64,000 nt of DNA from an uncultured Rhodocyclaceae bacterium (GCA_907163075.1 CAJQTY010000003.1:238637-302636); one strand, 5' to 3'; shown: positions 17,935-26,660, counted from the stretch's first letter. Notes: generated from the letters alone by a model not told the origin. Made by a program: numbers and translations.

Positions 17935-18988
17935 ACCAGTCCTTGCTGGCATTGACCACCTTGACGACGAGCAGCATCACCGGCACCTCGATCAGCACGC
18001 CAACGACGGTCGCCAACGCCGCGCCGGATTCAAAACCAAACAGGCTGATCGCGGCGGCAACGGCCAATTCGAAAAAGTTCGATGCGCCAATGAGTGCCGA
18101 GGGACAGGCAACCGAGTGTTTTTCGCCCGCCTTGCGGTTGAGCCAGTACGCTAACGACGAGTTGAAGAAGACCTGGATCAGGATAGGCACCGCCAACAGT
18201 GCGATAACCAGTGGTTGTTCGATGATGGCCTTGCCCTGAAAGGCGAAGAGCAGCACCAACGTCGCCAGCAAGGCCGAGATCGACCACGGGCCGATCTTCT
18301 CCATTGCCGCGTCGAAAGCCGCCTGCCCGCCCCGGAGCAGGTGTTTGCGCCAGAGCTGGGCGAGAATGACCGGGATGACGATGTAGAGGACGACCGACGT
18401 GAACAGCGTATCCCATGGCACGCTGATCGCCGAAATACCGAGCAGGAAGGCGACCAGCGGCGCAAAGGCGAAGATCATGATCGTATCGTTGAGCGCCACC
18501 TGCGACAGCGTGAAGAGCGGATCACCGTTGGTCAGCCGGCTCCAGACAAAAACCATGGCAGTGCACGGAGCGGCGGCCAGCAGAATCAGGCCGGCAATGT
18601 AACTGTCGAGCTGATCGGCAGGCAGATAAGGCGCGAAGATCTGGCGGATGAACAACCAGCCGAGAAAGGCCATCGAGAATGGCTTGACCAGCCAGTTGAT
18701 GAACAGCGTGACACCGATGCCACGTACGTGTTGGCGGACTTCATGCAGGGCGCCAAAGTCGACCTTGACCAACATCGGTATGATCATCACCCAGATCAGT
18801 AGTCCGACCGGCAGATTCACCTGGGCGAACTCGAGTTTCCCGATTGTCTGGAAAACGCCGGGCAACGTCTGTCCGAGCACGACGCCGGCCACGATGCAGA
18901 GAAAAACCCACACCGTCAGATAGCGCTCGAACACACTCATTGGCGCATGTGCAGCGATTTTTGCCGTGACTTCACACTGGACGCTCAT
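17918..18988 (-). CDS. acr3: Arsenite efflux permease Acr3
   Basis: The 356-residue protein has ten hydrophobic segments and the Acr3/BASS signatures VNLPVGLLIWVMIIPMLVKV near residue 60, AAAPCTAMVFVWSRL with the conserved membrane cysteine, and ALIGASNFFELAVAAAISLF. It exports arsenite from the cytoplasm, energised by the proton motive force and possibly by ArsA. Its ATG overlaps the arsC stop (ATGA). Confidence 0.95.
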   Translation of the reverse strand: MSVQCEVTAKIAAHAPMSVFERYLTVWVFLCIVAGVVLGQTLPGVFQTIGKLEFAQVNLPVGLLIWVMIIPMLVKVDFGALHEVRQHVRGIGVTLFINWLVKPFSMAFLGWLFIRQIFAPYLPADQLDSYIAGLILLAAAPCTAMVFVWSRLTNGDPLFTLSQVALNDTIMIFAFAPLVAFLLGISAISVPWDTLFTSVVLYIVIPVILAQLWRKHLLRGGQAAFDAAMEKIGPWSISALLATLVLLFAFQGKAIIEQPLVIALLAVPILIQVFFNSSLAYWLNRKAGEKHSVACPSALIGASNFFELAVAAAISLFGFESGAALATVVGVLIEVPVMLLVVKVVNASKDWYERGQ

Positions 18989-19488
18989 TGGCAGGACTCA
19001 TGAATCAGTCGGGCGGCCGTCAAAATATCCTCACGCGACATTGATTCCAGATCGAGGGCAAGAAAGGCTTTGATCCGCTTTTCAAGTGCCTGATAGGCCA
19101 CTTCGAACGCGGCGCGACGCGCCTCCATAGGCTCGACGTGTGCCGGATCGTCAATTCCCCAGTGGGCGGTCGCCGGATGCCCTGGCCAGATCGGGCAGGT
19201 TTCGCCGGCTGCACTGGCGCACACGGTAAAGATGTAGTCGAGTTGCGGTGCATTTGGCGCGGCGAATTCGTCCCACGACTTGCTGCGCACTTCGGACGGC
19301 AACGGGATGCCATGTTTTTCCAGTGTCTCAAGAGCCACCGGGTTGACCTTGCCCGACGGCTGACTGCCTGCTGAAAAGGCGCGGATACGGCCTTTGCCAA
19401 GATAGTTGAAGAGCGCTTCGCCGAGGATCGAACGAGCTGAATTGCCAGTGCACAGAATCAGCACGTTGACCGGGTTTGCATCACTCAT
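18985..19488 (-). CDS. arsC: Arsenate reductase, low-molecular-weight phosphatase type
   Basis: A 167-residue protein with the P-loop cysteine motif LILCTGNSARSILGEA at residues 10-25, a FTVCASAAGETCPIWPGHP segment with further cysteines, and HWGIDDPAHVE. It reduces arsenate to arsenite for export by Acr3. I start at MSDANPVNV with AAAGGAAAG upstream; the first bases overlap the arsR end by 8. The downstream acr3 is translationally coupled. Confidence 0.93.
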   Translation of the reverse strand: MSDANPVNVLILCTGNSARSILGEALFNYLGKGRIRAFSAGSQPSGKVNPVALETLEKHGIPLPSEVRSKSWDEFAAPNAPQLDYIFTVCASAAGETCPIWPGHPATAHWGIDDPAHVEPMEARRAAFEVAYQALEKRIKAFLALDLESMSREDILTAARLIHESCQ

Positions 19489-19804
19489 GAAACTTTCCTT
19501 TCGGGGAACAGAGTTGTGGATTTCCGCCGCAACAGTCATCCGTCAAAAAAGCGATCAGCGCGTTAATCCCGGGCATTTCGGCTCGGTAACGCACGTAACG
19601 GCCTTCCTGAACGGCTGTAACCAGACCCGCCTGCGCCAGAGTTTTCAGATGAAATGAAAGCGTTGGTGCCGGCAGATCAAGCTGCTCACCAATCACACCG
19701 GGGGTCAGGCCCTCAGGCGCGTTGTGTACCAGAAGACGAAAGACGGCCAGACGGCTTTCCTGTGCCAGAGCGGCTAGTGCATTCACGGCTTCCTTGTTTT
19801 CCAT
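19481..19804 (-). CDS. arsR: ArsR-family transcriptional repressor
   Basis: The 107-residue winged-helix protein starts MENKEAVNALAALAQESRL. Its recognition helix region is LDLPAPTLSFHLKTLAQAG, and it ends with the cysteine-rich DDCCGGNPQLC, a plausible As(III) site of the C-terminal type. It should repress arsRC-acr3-arsDA until arsenite binds. It is the first gene of the operon. The same frame is open further upstream but unlike ArsR. Confidence 0.93.
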   Translation of the reverse strand: MENKEAVNALAALAQESRLAVFRLLVHNAPEGLTPGVIGEQLDLPAPTLSFHLKTLAQAGLVTAVQEGRYVRYRAEMPGINALIAFLTDDCCGGNPQLCSPKGKFHE

Positions 19805-19825
19805 ATTTCCAATAATATAGAAATA
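19804..19825. promoter_or_regulatory. Candidate ArsR operator
   Basis: TATTTC and GAAATA form a 6-bp inverted repeat with a 10-base AT-rich centre, overlapping the arsR start codon and the region just upstream. Position and AT-richness suit ArsR/SmtB-type operators, but the assignment rests on symmetry alone. Confidence 0.4.
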
Positions 19826-19924
19826 ACAGGGAACAGACAAATCCGAGTGTTTTATCTCGTCCACTGCCGGCGTTGAGAGCCAACTTCGTTGTTTGGGGCG
19901 GGTTTCACGCCCGGGAAGAAGTCC

Positions 19925-20053
19925 TGCGGCTTCCGCTGGTTCACAGCCGAACTCATGAAACACAAGACCATCTGGCGCGATGTCTTGCTCACCTCGCTGG
20001 CCATCGAGCCCGTCGGCCTGACCACGCCTCTTTTTACGCAAGTGATCATCGGG
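19925..20053 (+). pseudogene. Scrap of a type I secretion ABC transporter (HlyB-like)
   Basis: About 43 residues read CGFRWF, then KHKTIWRDVLLTSLAIEPVG and LTTPLFTQVIIG. The pattern W-x-DVLLxSL followed by G-x-xTPLFTQVVID is the first transmembrane segment of HlyB/RtxB-type exporters. Nothing of the peptidase-like or ATPase domains remains. It lies in the DNA between arsR and glpQ. Confidence 0.5.
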
Positions 20054-20133
20054 TCGGCAAAGCGCTTGCCACCATTGACCCGCTCGCACCCGGGGGACCG
20101 GTGTGCGAGGGCGTGGGTCAGGTCCGCGTAGGT

Positions 20134-21312
20134 CTATTTGCCGGCGCGTGCGGCAACTGCCGTGTCGGGAAAGTCGCTGAACAGCCCGTCGACACCGAGT
20201 TCGAAGAAGCGCCTGTATTCAGCCTTCGGGTCGCCTTTGTAGTCGGATACCAGGCCGGGCGCCTCGTTGCGGAAGGTGTAGGCGTGAACGAAGAGTCCTG
20301 CGGCATGCGCGTTCTTGACCACGTCGGTCGGTGCAATGACGACGCGGTCGGCATCGGTAATCTTGCCGTCGCCGTTAAGATCCTTTGGCTTGCCATCGGG
20401 GCCGATGACCTGGGCGGCGCTCGCCAGGTAGGGTTTCCACGGACCGATTCCGTCCGCATAGGTCTTGATTTCGGCCAGACCTTTCGGAGTCAGCATGTCG
20501 GGGAAGGTACGGCTGTCCTTTTTGACGGCGAAGTCATATGGCTTGTCGAATGGCGCCGCCAGCGTGACCTTGCCCTTGGCGTCGACATCGTCGCCATCGA
20601 TCAGTTGTACCAGGCGCACGCCGGTGAGTTTGCGCAATTCCTTGAGATTGGAGACTTCGAACGACTGGATGATGACTGGCGAATCCTTCTTCGTATAGCC
20701 GTACTCGGCAAGCATTTTCAGCAGGCGCGGTTCGATCTGCAGACCGGCGTCGACGTGATAGGTGGGATGTTTTGTTTCCGGGTAGACGCCGATGGTACGG
20801 CCGGTGCGGGCCGATTCGGTCTTTGCCAGATCAAGAATCTCGCGGAAGGTTGGAATCTGGAACCGGTTGTTGAACGACGGGTCGCGCGCCGGGTTGGCCT
20901 GCTTGGCGCGTAGCGTGCGCAGTTCGGCGAGGGTGAAATCGGTGACGAACCAGCCGGTTTCGGCGACACCATCGACCTTGCGCGTCGTCTTGCGGCTGGC
21001 GAATTCGGGGCGCGTTGAAACATCGGTGGTGGCGGTGATGTTGGGTTCATGGCGGGCGACCAGCTCGCCGTCCTTGGTTACAACCAGATCAGGCTCGATG
21101 AAATCCACGCCCATCTCGATCGCTTTCTTGTACGAAGCCAGGGTATGTTCGGGCAGGTAGCCGCTGGCGCCGCGGTGGCCGATGACCAGCGGCTGGTTGC
21201 CATCTAGCGTGGGATAGGCCGATTTGATGGCAGGGCCGGTACTGGCACAGCCAGCGAGCATCGTGACAATGGCGAGCGCTACGGCGGTAGTTTTGCATTG
21301 AAGATGTTTCAT
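20134..21312 (-). CDS. glpQ: Glycerophosphodiester phosphodiesterase, lipoprotein
   Basis: The 392-residue protein opens with a lipoprotein signal ending in the lipobox LAGC, so it should sit lipid-anchored facing the periplasm. The GDPD domain shows [34 protein letters not shown] and [26 protein letters not shown] loop late in the protein looks like a calcium-binding EF-hand-type or dockerin-like loop. It hydrolyses glycerophosphodiesters to glycerol 3-phosphate and an alcohol. I start at MKHLQCKT, where AAGGGAAAA precedes the ATG. Confidence 0.93.
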   Translation of the reverse strand: MKHLQCKTTAVALAIVTMLAGCASTGPAIKSAYPTLDGNQPLVIGHRGASGYLPEHTLASYKKAIEMGVDFIEPDLVVTKDGELVARHEPNITATTDVSTRPEFASRKTTRKVDGVAETGWFVTDFTLAELRTLRAKQANPARDPSFNNRFQIPTFREILDLAKTESARTGRTIGVYPETKHPTYHVDAGLQIEPRLLKMLAEYGYTKKDSPVIIQSFEVSNLKELRKLTGVRLVQLIDGDDVDAKGKVTLAAPFDKPYDFAVKKDSRTFPDMLTPKGLAEIKTYADGIGPWKPYLASAAQVIGPDGKPKDLNGDGKITDADRVVIAPTDVVKNAHAAGLFVHAYTFRNEAPGLVSDYKGDPKAEYRRFFELGVDGLFSDFPDTAVAARAGK

Positions 21313-21619
21313 GGTTTTCCCTTGAACAGTTGATGGGTGGCATCGAACTGACGCCCTGACGACAAAATTCGTTCTTGCCGGAGTCTTATTTTCGCAAACA
21401 AACAACAGCACGAATTAAACCATTTTGGCTATGCACGTGGGTACCTGGTTTGTCAACGGGATGGCCAATCATGAGCGCCGGTGTTCGGGGGCATCCGGCA
21501 ACGGCCATTCCGGCGATTGCCCTGCTGTCGCTGTCGAGTATTGATAGCGAATATCCGCACTTCGCTATAATCCGGACTTCGCCACGATTGGTAACAATTC
21601 ACCGTACATTGAGATAACC
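21313..21619. promoter_or_regulatory. Divergent intergenic region with a yqhA promoter
   Basis: The region separates glpQ (-) and yqhA (+). A sigma-70-like pair, TTGATA at 21541-21546 and TATAAT at 21566-21571 with a 19-base spacer, points to yqhA. I see no other structure. Confidence 0.5.
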
Positions 21620-22216
21620 ATGATCGAAAAAGAGAAACCACGTCTTCGTCCCCTCCCCAACCTGATTTTCATGAGCCGCTGGCTGCAGTTGCCGCTCTAT
21701 CTTGGGCTGATCGTCGCCCAGTGTGTGTATGTGGTGCACTTCTGGGTCGAATTGGTCGACCTGGTCGGGGCCGCGTTTGGCAACCAGGCCGCTCTGGAGC
21801 ACGTCGTTCAGGCCGTCGGGTATGGCGCAAAATCCGACAAATTGACAGAAACGACGATCATGCTGGTCGTCCTGGGGCTGATCGACGTGGTGATGATTTC
21901 AAATCTGCTGATCATGGTGATCGTGGGGGGCTATGAGACATTCATTTCCAGGATGAATCTTGAAGAGCATCCCGATCAGCCCGAATGGCTGTCGCATGTC
22001 AATGCGTCGGTGCTGAAGGTCAAGCTGGCAACGGCGATCATCGGAATTTCATCGATTCACCTGCTCAAGACCTTCATCAACGCCGAGGCGTACAGCGAGA
22101 AAGTCCTGTTCGCCCAGGCAGGGATTCACGTGGCTTTCCTGTTTTCGGCGATGGCCATCGCCGCCTGCGACCGGATAATGGTGGGCGGCAGCGCCAGGCA
22201 CGACGACGAGCATTAG
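21620..22216 (+). CDS. yqhA: YqhA family membrane protein
   Basis: A 198-residue protein with about four transmembrane segments and the family motifs FMSRWLQLPLYLGLI, LGLIDVVMISNLLIMVIVGG and YETFISRMNLEEHPDQPEWL. The function of YqhA proteins is unknown. The ends are intact. Confidence 0.92.
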   Translation: MIEKEKPRLRPLPNLIFMSRWLQLPLYLGLIVAQCVYVVHFWVELVDLVGAAFGNQAALEHVVQAVGYGAKSDKLTETTIMLVVLGLIDVVMISNLLIMVIVGGYETFISRMNLEEHPDQPEWLSHVNASVLKVKLATAIIGISSIHLLKTFINAEAYSEKVLFAQAGIHVAFLFSAMAIAACDRIMVGGSARHDDEH

Positions 22217-22564
22217 GCACGAACGAAAGGACTTTGGGTTCTGAATGGAAAAAAGAACATGAAAACGCGAATAGGAAAACTGAAATGTCTCTTTTGGCTA
22301 GGTAAGCCTGCTCGGTGCGAATGCGGTAGTGTTTGAAGCGAATCCGCGCCCTACTTGCTCCAAAAGCCGGGGAGCTGACCCCGATTCGACAGATGACGCA
22401 ATTGACGACATTTTTAGGCTCTACTAAATTCGACTAAGACCATGAATGAATTCAGTTTAGTACACGCTACTGTTCATTTATACCGCACTATTGACGCAAT
22501 GTTTTCCGTCATGACGGGAAGTATTGCGTCAATTAGGTGCCACATTTAACGTTGGGCCTGACGC
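22217..22564. other. Left flank of the cassette array
   Basis: No gene is visible. A strong compound hairpin occupies about 22487-22541: TATTGACGCAAT pairs with ATTGCGTCAAT and encloses the near-palindrome TTCCGTCATGACGGGAA. GTTGGGC, a consensus attC R' box, follows at 22551-22557, 8 bases before the HNH gene. A matching R'' box is not evident, so this is a cassette boundary or a degenerate recombination site. No integrase gene or trace lies here. Confidence 0.5.
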
Positions 22565-23161
22565 ATGGAAATCAAAACCGTTGGCGAGTTGTTGCACTGG
22601 TCATACGCGAACCTCGCGATGGCGCATTCGGCTGTTACCGCGAAAGCCGAAAAGTACGGGCGCACATAGTTCATGATTCGTTCGCGCCTTTACGTAGGCT
22701 TGAACAAGCAAACCATGAACATTGGTCCTCTCGCTGACGACGAACGCTTGAAGATGGTGCTTCCGCAGGCTTGCTGCTACTGCGGAAGTCGCGACCACTT
22801 GTCTGTTGACCATCTCATTCCGACAAAGCGGGGTGGAGCAAACACAGGCGACAACCTCGTCTGGGCCTGCCGTTCGTGCAACAGTTCAAAGTGCGCCCGT
22901 GACGCACTCGAATGGCTGGTGGAGAAAAACCAATATCCTCCAATTCTGCTTCTTCGCCGTTACCTGAAACTCGCGATTGAAATGAGCCGAGAAAAAAATC
23001 TCATGGATACACCACTTGCCGAAGCACCAGAACTTCCATTCTCTTTATCTGCAATTCCGCAGGCATTCCCACAGCCCGGTCAATTACGTTTGTGGGTAGT
23101 GGAAATAGCCCAACCCGGCGTTCCAGGCGACCTTGCGCATAAAGCCGCGCAAGTCGCCTGA
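22565..23161 (+). pseudogene. Cassette-borne HNH endonuclease with in-frame amber codon
   Basis: From the ATG at 22565 the frame reads MEIKTVGELLHWSYANLAMA and so on to codon 34, meets TAG (22667-22669), then continues FMIRSRLYVGLNKQ through an HNH domain. That domain has CCYCGS, DHLIPTKRGG, NLVWACRSCNSSK, two CxxC knuckles and the His-Asn core. The residues on both sides of the stop look like one protein. Either the gene is dead, or translation restarts at the ATG at 22673 and gives a 162-residue protein that keeps the whole nuclease domain. The last ~18 residues are encoded by the attC site itself. Confidence 0.75.
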
Positions 23162-23175
23162 ACTATACGTTAGGC
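23108..23175 (+). other. attC site of the HNH cassette
   Basis: GCCCAAC (R'') and GTTAGGC (R') bound 68 bases. Inside, CAGGCGACCTTGCGC (23124-23138) pairs with GCGCAAGTCGCCTG (23147-23160), leaving one unpaired C, the extrahelical base typical of attC bottom-strand folding. R'' and R' are exact reverse complements except for one position. Confidence 0.85.
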
Positions 23176-23192
23176 ATCACACAACACCCGCT

Positions 23193-23801
23193 GTGCTCTT
23201 ACGCATCCTCGACCTCTTCGGCGTTGCTGTGTTCGCCATCAGCGGCGCGCTCGCTGGCATTGCTTCACAGCTCGATCTACTTGGCATCCTTGTGCTGGCA
23301 TCTGTCACCGCGGTCGGAGGCGGCACGATTCGCGACCTGCTCCTGAGCCGACACCCAATCTTCTGGATCGAGGATCCTTGGCCCGTCTATTCAATCGTCG
23401 CCGCGACGGCCCTGACACTGATCTGGGTTCACCTCTCTCCAGTTCCAAGGAACGCTTTGCTCGTCGCCGACGCTTTCGGTCTGGCCTTGTTTGCAATGTC
23501 CGGAGCTCAAATCGCCGAGAGCACCGGGTGCCGCGCGCTCGTGGTCATTCTCATGGGCACACTTACCGGCGCTGGTGGTGGGGTCGTCCGCGATCTCCTG
23601 TCGGCAAAGGTACCGCTGATCCTTCGCCAAGACATCTACGCATCTGCGGCCATCGCCGGCATCGCAATTTACTTGCTCATGCGGGCGGCGAAAGTGTCCG
23701 CCGCGTTCGCGCTGGCAGTGGGTTTCCTCACTGTGCTGGGCACGCGCCTAGCGGCGATAGCCTTCGACCTTCGTCTTCCCACGTTTGCGCCGCCCCAGTG
23801 A
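23193..23801 (+). CDS. TRIC-family (YadS/UPF0126) membrane protein
   Basis: The 202-residue protein has two repeats of the UPF0126/TRIC unit: DLFGVAVFAISGALAGI with VGGGTIRDLLLSRHPIFW, and DAFGLALFAMSGAQIAE with AGGGVVRDLLSAKVPLIL. Bacterial TRIC proteins form trimeric cation channels; other members have been linked to small-molecule transport. I choose the GTG at 23193, shortly after the preceding attC, giving a usual-length protein; an ATG at 23133 would lie inside that attC. The stop is adjacent to the next attC, so it is a classic cassette. Confidence 0.85.
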   Translation: MLLRILDLFGVAVFAISGALAGIASQLDLLGILVLASVTAVGGGTIRDLLLSRHPIFWIEDPWPVYSIVAATALTLIWVHLSPVPRNALLVADAFGLALFAMSGAQIAESTGCRALVVILMGTLTGAGGGVVRDLLSAKVPLILRQDIYASAAIAGIAIYLLMRAAKVSAAFALAVGFLTVLGTRLAAIAFDLRLPTFAPPQ

Positions 23802-23802
23802 T

Positions 23803-23857
23803 GCCTAACGACTAAGGTTAGATCGTGCGCAGCCACGATCTGAACCGTTTGTTGGAC
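23803..23857 (+). other. attC site of the TRIC cassette
   Basis: GCCTAAC and GTTGGAC bound 55 bases. AAGGTTAGATCGTG (23814-23827) pairs with CACGATCTGAACCGTT (23834-23849) with an unpaired base, around a 6-base loop. It begins one base after the TRIC stop codon. Confidence 0.85.
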
Positions 23858-24097
23858 GAGCCCGATCCGGAGCGCCGTTGCTCCAGCCTGTAGCAAATAT
23901 GTATTTGGGAAGCCCCCCGGTTTGACGTTTGACCGGGAGGTTGGGCGTGTGATCGCCCGCTCAACGTCGCCATGGCGACTGCCGAAGCCCGATTCGGGCC
24001 GAAATCGGCGCTGTTTCCGCGAATCCGGAACACGCCACCCCCTCAGCTTGCAGATGCTGATTTCCGGTGATTTGCCGAGAGGAATTCGCTTACTTGA

Positions 24098-25210
24098 TCA
24101 CTGTGCCCTCGCTGGGGCAATGGGGGCTGAAACGCCTACCGGGAACACCGACCGAATCCGCGTCTTCACGATCACCATCGCTGCTCCGCAGCACGCGCAC
24201 AGAATCGGCGCCCGTTCCTTCACCCAGCAGGCCATCGACCGACCGGGATCGAACTTCAGCAGCACCTGCAGCAAGGCGATCAGACGCTTGCAGTTCGGAT
24301 GCAGAAACCCGAAGTTGCGCGCCCGCCGAAAGCCCTTGGGCAAGACATGCTGCAGGACGAGCCAAAGGAAATCGGCGCCGGACACGGTGCGCAGCTCCAT
24401 CCGCCCGGTCTTGGCGTTCCGGTAGCGGAAGCTGACTTCGCCGTTCGCGCAGGACAGGATGTCCTGTTCGCGGATCACCCCGCGATAGAGATAACGCCCG
24501 AGATAGACGAGCGCGGAGTCGCCGCGGCCGACCGCTTTGCAGTCGACGACCCACTGCTCCGGGTAGCGGCCCGGCAGTGTCAGTCCGGCCGCCTTGAGTC
24601 CGGTCAGCAGCTTCGCCCGGAAGACCTTAGCCAGGGCCTTGTGGCTGAACAGATAAACGTTCTTGCCCTGGCTGCGCTGTTTGGTGCGCCATTGCCGGCG
24701 CTCGCCATCGACCGCCGCGGCCGGCATCACGAGATGGACGTGCGGGTGATAGTCCAGACGCCGGGTGTGGGTGTGTAACACGGCGATGGCGCCGGGCATG
24801 CCCGCCAGTTGCCGGTCGTTGCGGCTGAAGGTGCGTACCGTCTCCCAGCAACAGCGCATCAGCACCTCATAGACCTCGCGTTGATGCGCAAAGGCCAGCG
24901 CCCTGAATTCAGCCGGCAGCGTGAACGTCAGCAGGAAGTATTCGGCGGGCACCTGTTTCTTCACTTGGCGTTCCAGCCATTGCTGACTCTCATGGTGCTG
25001 GCAGTGCGGACAGTGGCGATGGCCGCAGGAGTGCGGCATCAGTTTCTGATGCGTACATTCGCTGCAACGAGCCTGGAGCTTCAGGCTCGATTGCGTACGG
25101 CAGCGCTTCATCGCCGCCAGCGCCCGGAGGTGCTCCGGCCGGAGTCGGTTCCGGTACTGCGTCAGGAAATCCGCCTCGAAGGTGTCGATCACGTTGGCCA
25201 GCCGGATCAT
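24098..25210 (-). CDS. IS91-family transposase (HUH/Y2 rolling-circle type)
   Basis: The 370-residue protein has an N-terminal zinc-binding domain ([27 protein letters not shown]), the HUH metal motif HPHVHLVM near residue 157 and the two catalytic tyrosines in YLGRYLYRG near residue 235. IS91-type enzymes move DNA by rolling-circle replication from oriIS to terIS. The ATG overlaps the stop of the tyrosine recombinase gene, so both are one operon. The frame is intact. The ~240 bases between its stop and the TRIC attC are probably the element's origin-end region. Confidence 0.92.
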   Translation of the reverse strand: MIRLANVIDTFEADFLTQYRNRLRPEHLRALAAMKRCRTQSSLKLQARCSECTHQKLMPHSCGHRHCPHCQHHESQQWLERQVKKQVPAEYFLLTFTLPAEFRALAFAHQREVYEVLMRCCWETVRTFSRNDRQLAGMPGAIAVLHTHTRRLDYHPHVHLVMPAAAVDGERRQWRTKQRSQGKNVYLFSHKALAKVFRAKLLTGLKAAGLTLPGRYPEQWVVDCKAVGRGDSALVYLGRYLYRGVIREQDILSCANGEVSFRYRNAKTGRMELRTVSGADFLWLVLQHVLPKGFRRARNFGFLHPNCKRLIALLQVLLKFDPGRSMACWVKERAPILCACCGAAMVIVKTRIRSVFPVGVSAPIAPARAQ

Positions 25211-26114
25211 TTGACCGTTCCCCAGTCGATGGCGAAGCCCTCCATCAGGCCGTTGATGCGGTCGATGGCGTGATGTTTCGTCTGGTCGGTCAGGTGGGTG
25301 TAGCGGACGGTGGTGAGAATGGAGTGATGGCCGAGAATCTTCTGCACCTCGATCAGGTCGACGCCGGCTTCGATCAGGTGGGTGGCGTAGCTGTGGCGCA
25401 GCGAGTGAGGCGTGATCTTTTTTTTAGGCCGCAGGCTTCGACCACCTTGTGCAGCGTGGTCTGCACGCCGCCGCGATCGAGCGGCGAACGGGCGCGATGC
25501 GCGGCCTTCAGGCCGCCGTGGCGGTTGGGGAACAGCAGTTCGGGATGGCGGTGCAGCGACCGGAAGCGCCGCAGGGCATCGAGCGTCGCTTCCGGCAAGG
25601 GTACAAAACGATCCCGGTTGCCCTTGGCGTCCCGGATGTGCACTCGCCTGCGTTCGGCATCAATGTCGCCAATCTTCAACGCCAGCCCTTCGCCCAAGCG
25701 GAGTCCCAGGCTGTAGAGGGTGAAATAGAACACCCGGTAGCTCAGGGTGCGCGTCGCCGAAAACAGGCGCTGCACTTCGTCGACGGTAACGATGTCCGGT
25801 AGCCGCTGGGCCTTGGGCGGCTTGATCAGATTCGGCATCACCCAGGGTTTCTTCAGAACGTGGGTGGTATAGAACTTCAGGCCGTAGAGGTCGAGTTTGA
25901 CCGCGCTCCACGAGTGCGTCCCGATCAGGTCGCTGAAATACTCGGTGAGCTGCGCCTCCGTGAGATCATCGATCTGCCGGTTAAAATACTCGCCCAGGCG
26001 CCGGATGGCGCGGGCGTAGGCCTCGATGGTCTTGGGTTGCAGCCCCTTGAGCTTGAGGTGCTTGAGATGGGTTTGGTATTGCCGGTCGAAGTGCCCGGCC
26101 AACGTGTTCGTCAT
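25207..26114 (-). CDS. IS91-associated tyrosine recombinase, split by a -1 frameshift at A8
   Basis: The first frame runs from 26114 to a stop at 25374 and contains the SAM-like arm-binding domain and the first catalytic arginine ([11 protein letters not shown]). At eight consecutive A residues (25418-25425 as T on the + strand) the second part lies in the -1 frame: [19 protein letters not shown], then LGHHS and VRYTHLTDQ, supplying HxxR, H and the nucleophilic Tyr. The reading CTA AAA AAA AGA contains the slippery heptamer A-AAA-AAA in the right phase for programmed -1 slippage. A homopolymer sequencing error or true mutation is the alternative. It is not an integron integrase: I see no IntI-specific insert. 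Confidence 0.75.
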
Positions 26115-26224
26115 GCTGGTCTATCCTCACGAAGTTGTGCAAAATCACCCCTCATGAACGAGGGCGTGAAATCAAACAATAAATCGTGCGAATGTCGCCT
26201 GGGTCTTCTCCGCGTAGCGGCTTC

Positions 26225-26273
26225 GTCCAACCCCTCGCTCAAGCGGAGCGCCAGCGGCAGGCCACTAGCGAGG
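26225..26273 (+). other. Degenerate attC site
   Basis: GTCCAAC is a consensus R'' box, and CCTCGCT (26233-26239) pairs with AGCGAGG (26267-26273). No R' GTTRRRY box follows (the next bases are CCCGTTTTTGTTTG), so the right end is lost or replaced. It lies just upstream (on the minus strand) of the recombinase gene and marks an older cassette junction. Confidence 0.5.
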
Positions 26274-26411
26274 CCCGTTTTTGTTTGAAGTGCGGTACGC
26301 CACTGGCTACTGGCTACTGGCTTAAGCACCACGGCGCAAAGCACGAACCAACCTGCTTTTGCAGCCGAGTCTGCTCCTCTGTCCTTTGGAGCTCCGACTA
26401 ACCGCTGGTGG

Positions 26412-26660
26412 GTAGGGGGTGACGAACTTGGGGGCGATCAGTTTGACGCTGTGGCCGTGGGTGCGGAACAGCCGCGCCCAGTAGTGGGCGCCGGAGCAGG
26501 CTTCCAGGCCGATCAGGCACGGCGGCAGTTTCGCAATGAGCAAAAGCAGCTGGTCACGAAGTACTTTGGGTTTGATCAGTACGGCTTTGCCGTTCTCATC
26601 AACCCCATGCACGGCAAAAATGTTCTTGGCAAGATCGATTCCTACAGTGACAATGCTCAT
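26412..26660 (-). pseudogene. IS110-family transposase, N-terminal fragment
   Basis: About 83 residues from MSIVTVGIDLAKNIFAVHGV to the APKFVTPY stretch match the DEDD N-terminal domain of IS110-type transposases (GIDLAK with the first Asp, IGLEACSGAHYWAR with the Glu). The reading frame then enters unrelated sequence near 26412; the rest of the DEDD domain and the C-terminal serine domain are missing. IS1111/IS110 elements are known to target attC sites, which fits its place in the array. Confidence 0.8.

Noticed and set aside
25207-26114. The tyrosine recombinase as the missing integron integrase
   Set aside because: It is co-transcribed with and overlaps an IS91-family transposase, and I see no IntI-specific additional domain between the catalytic motifs.
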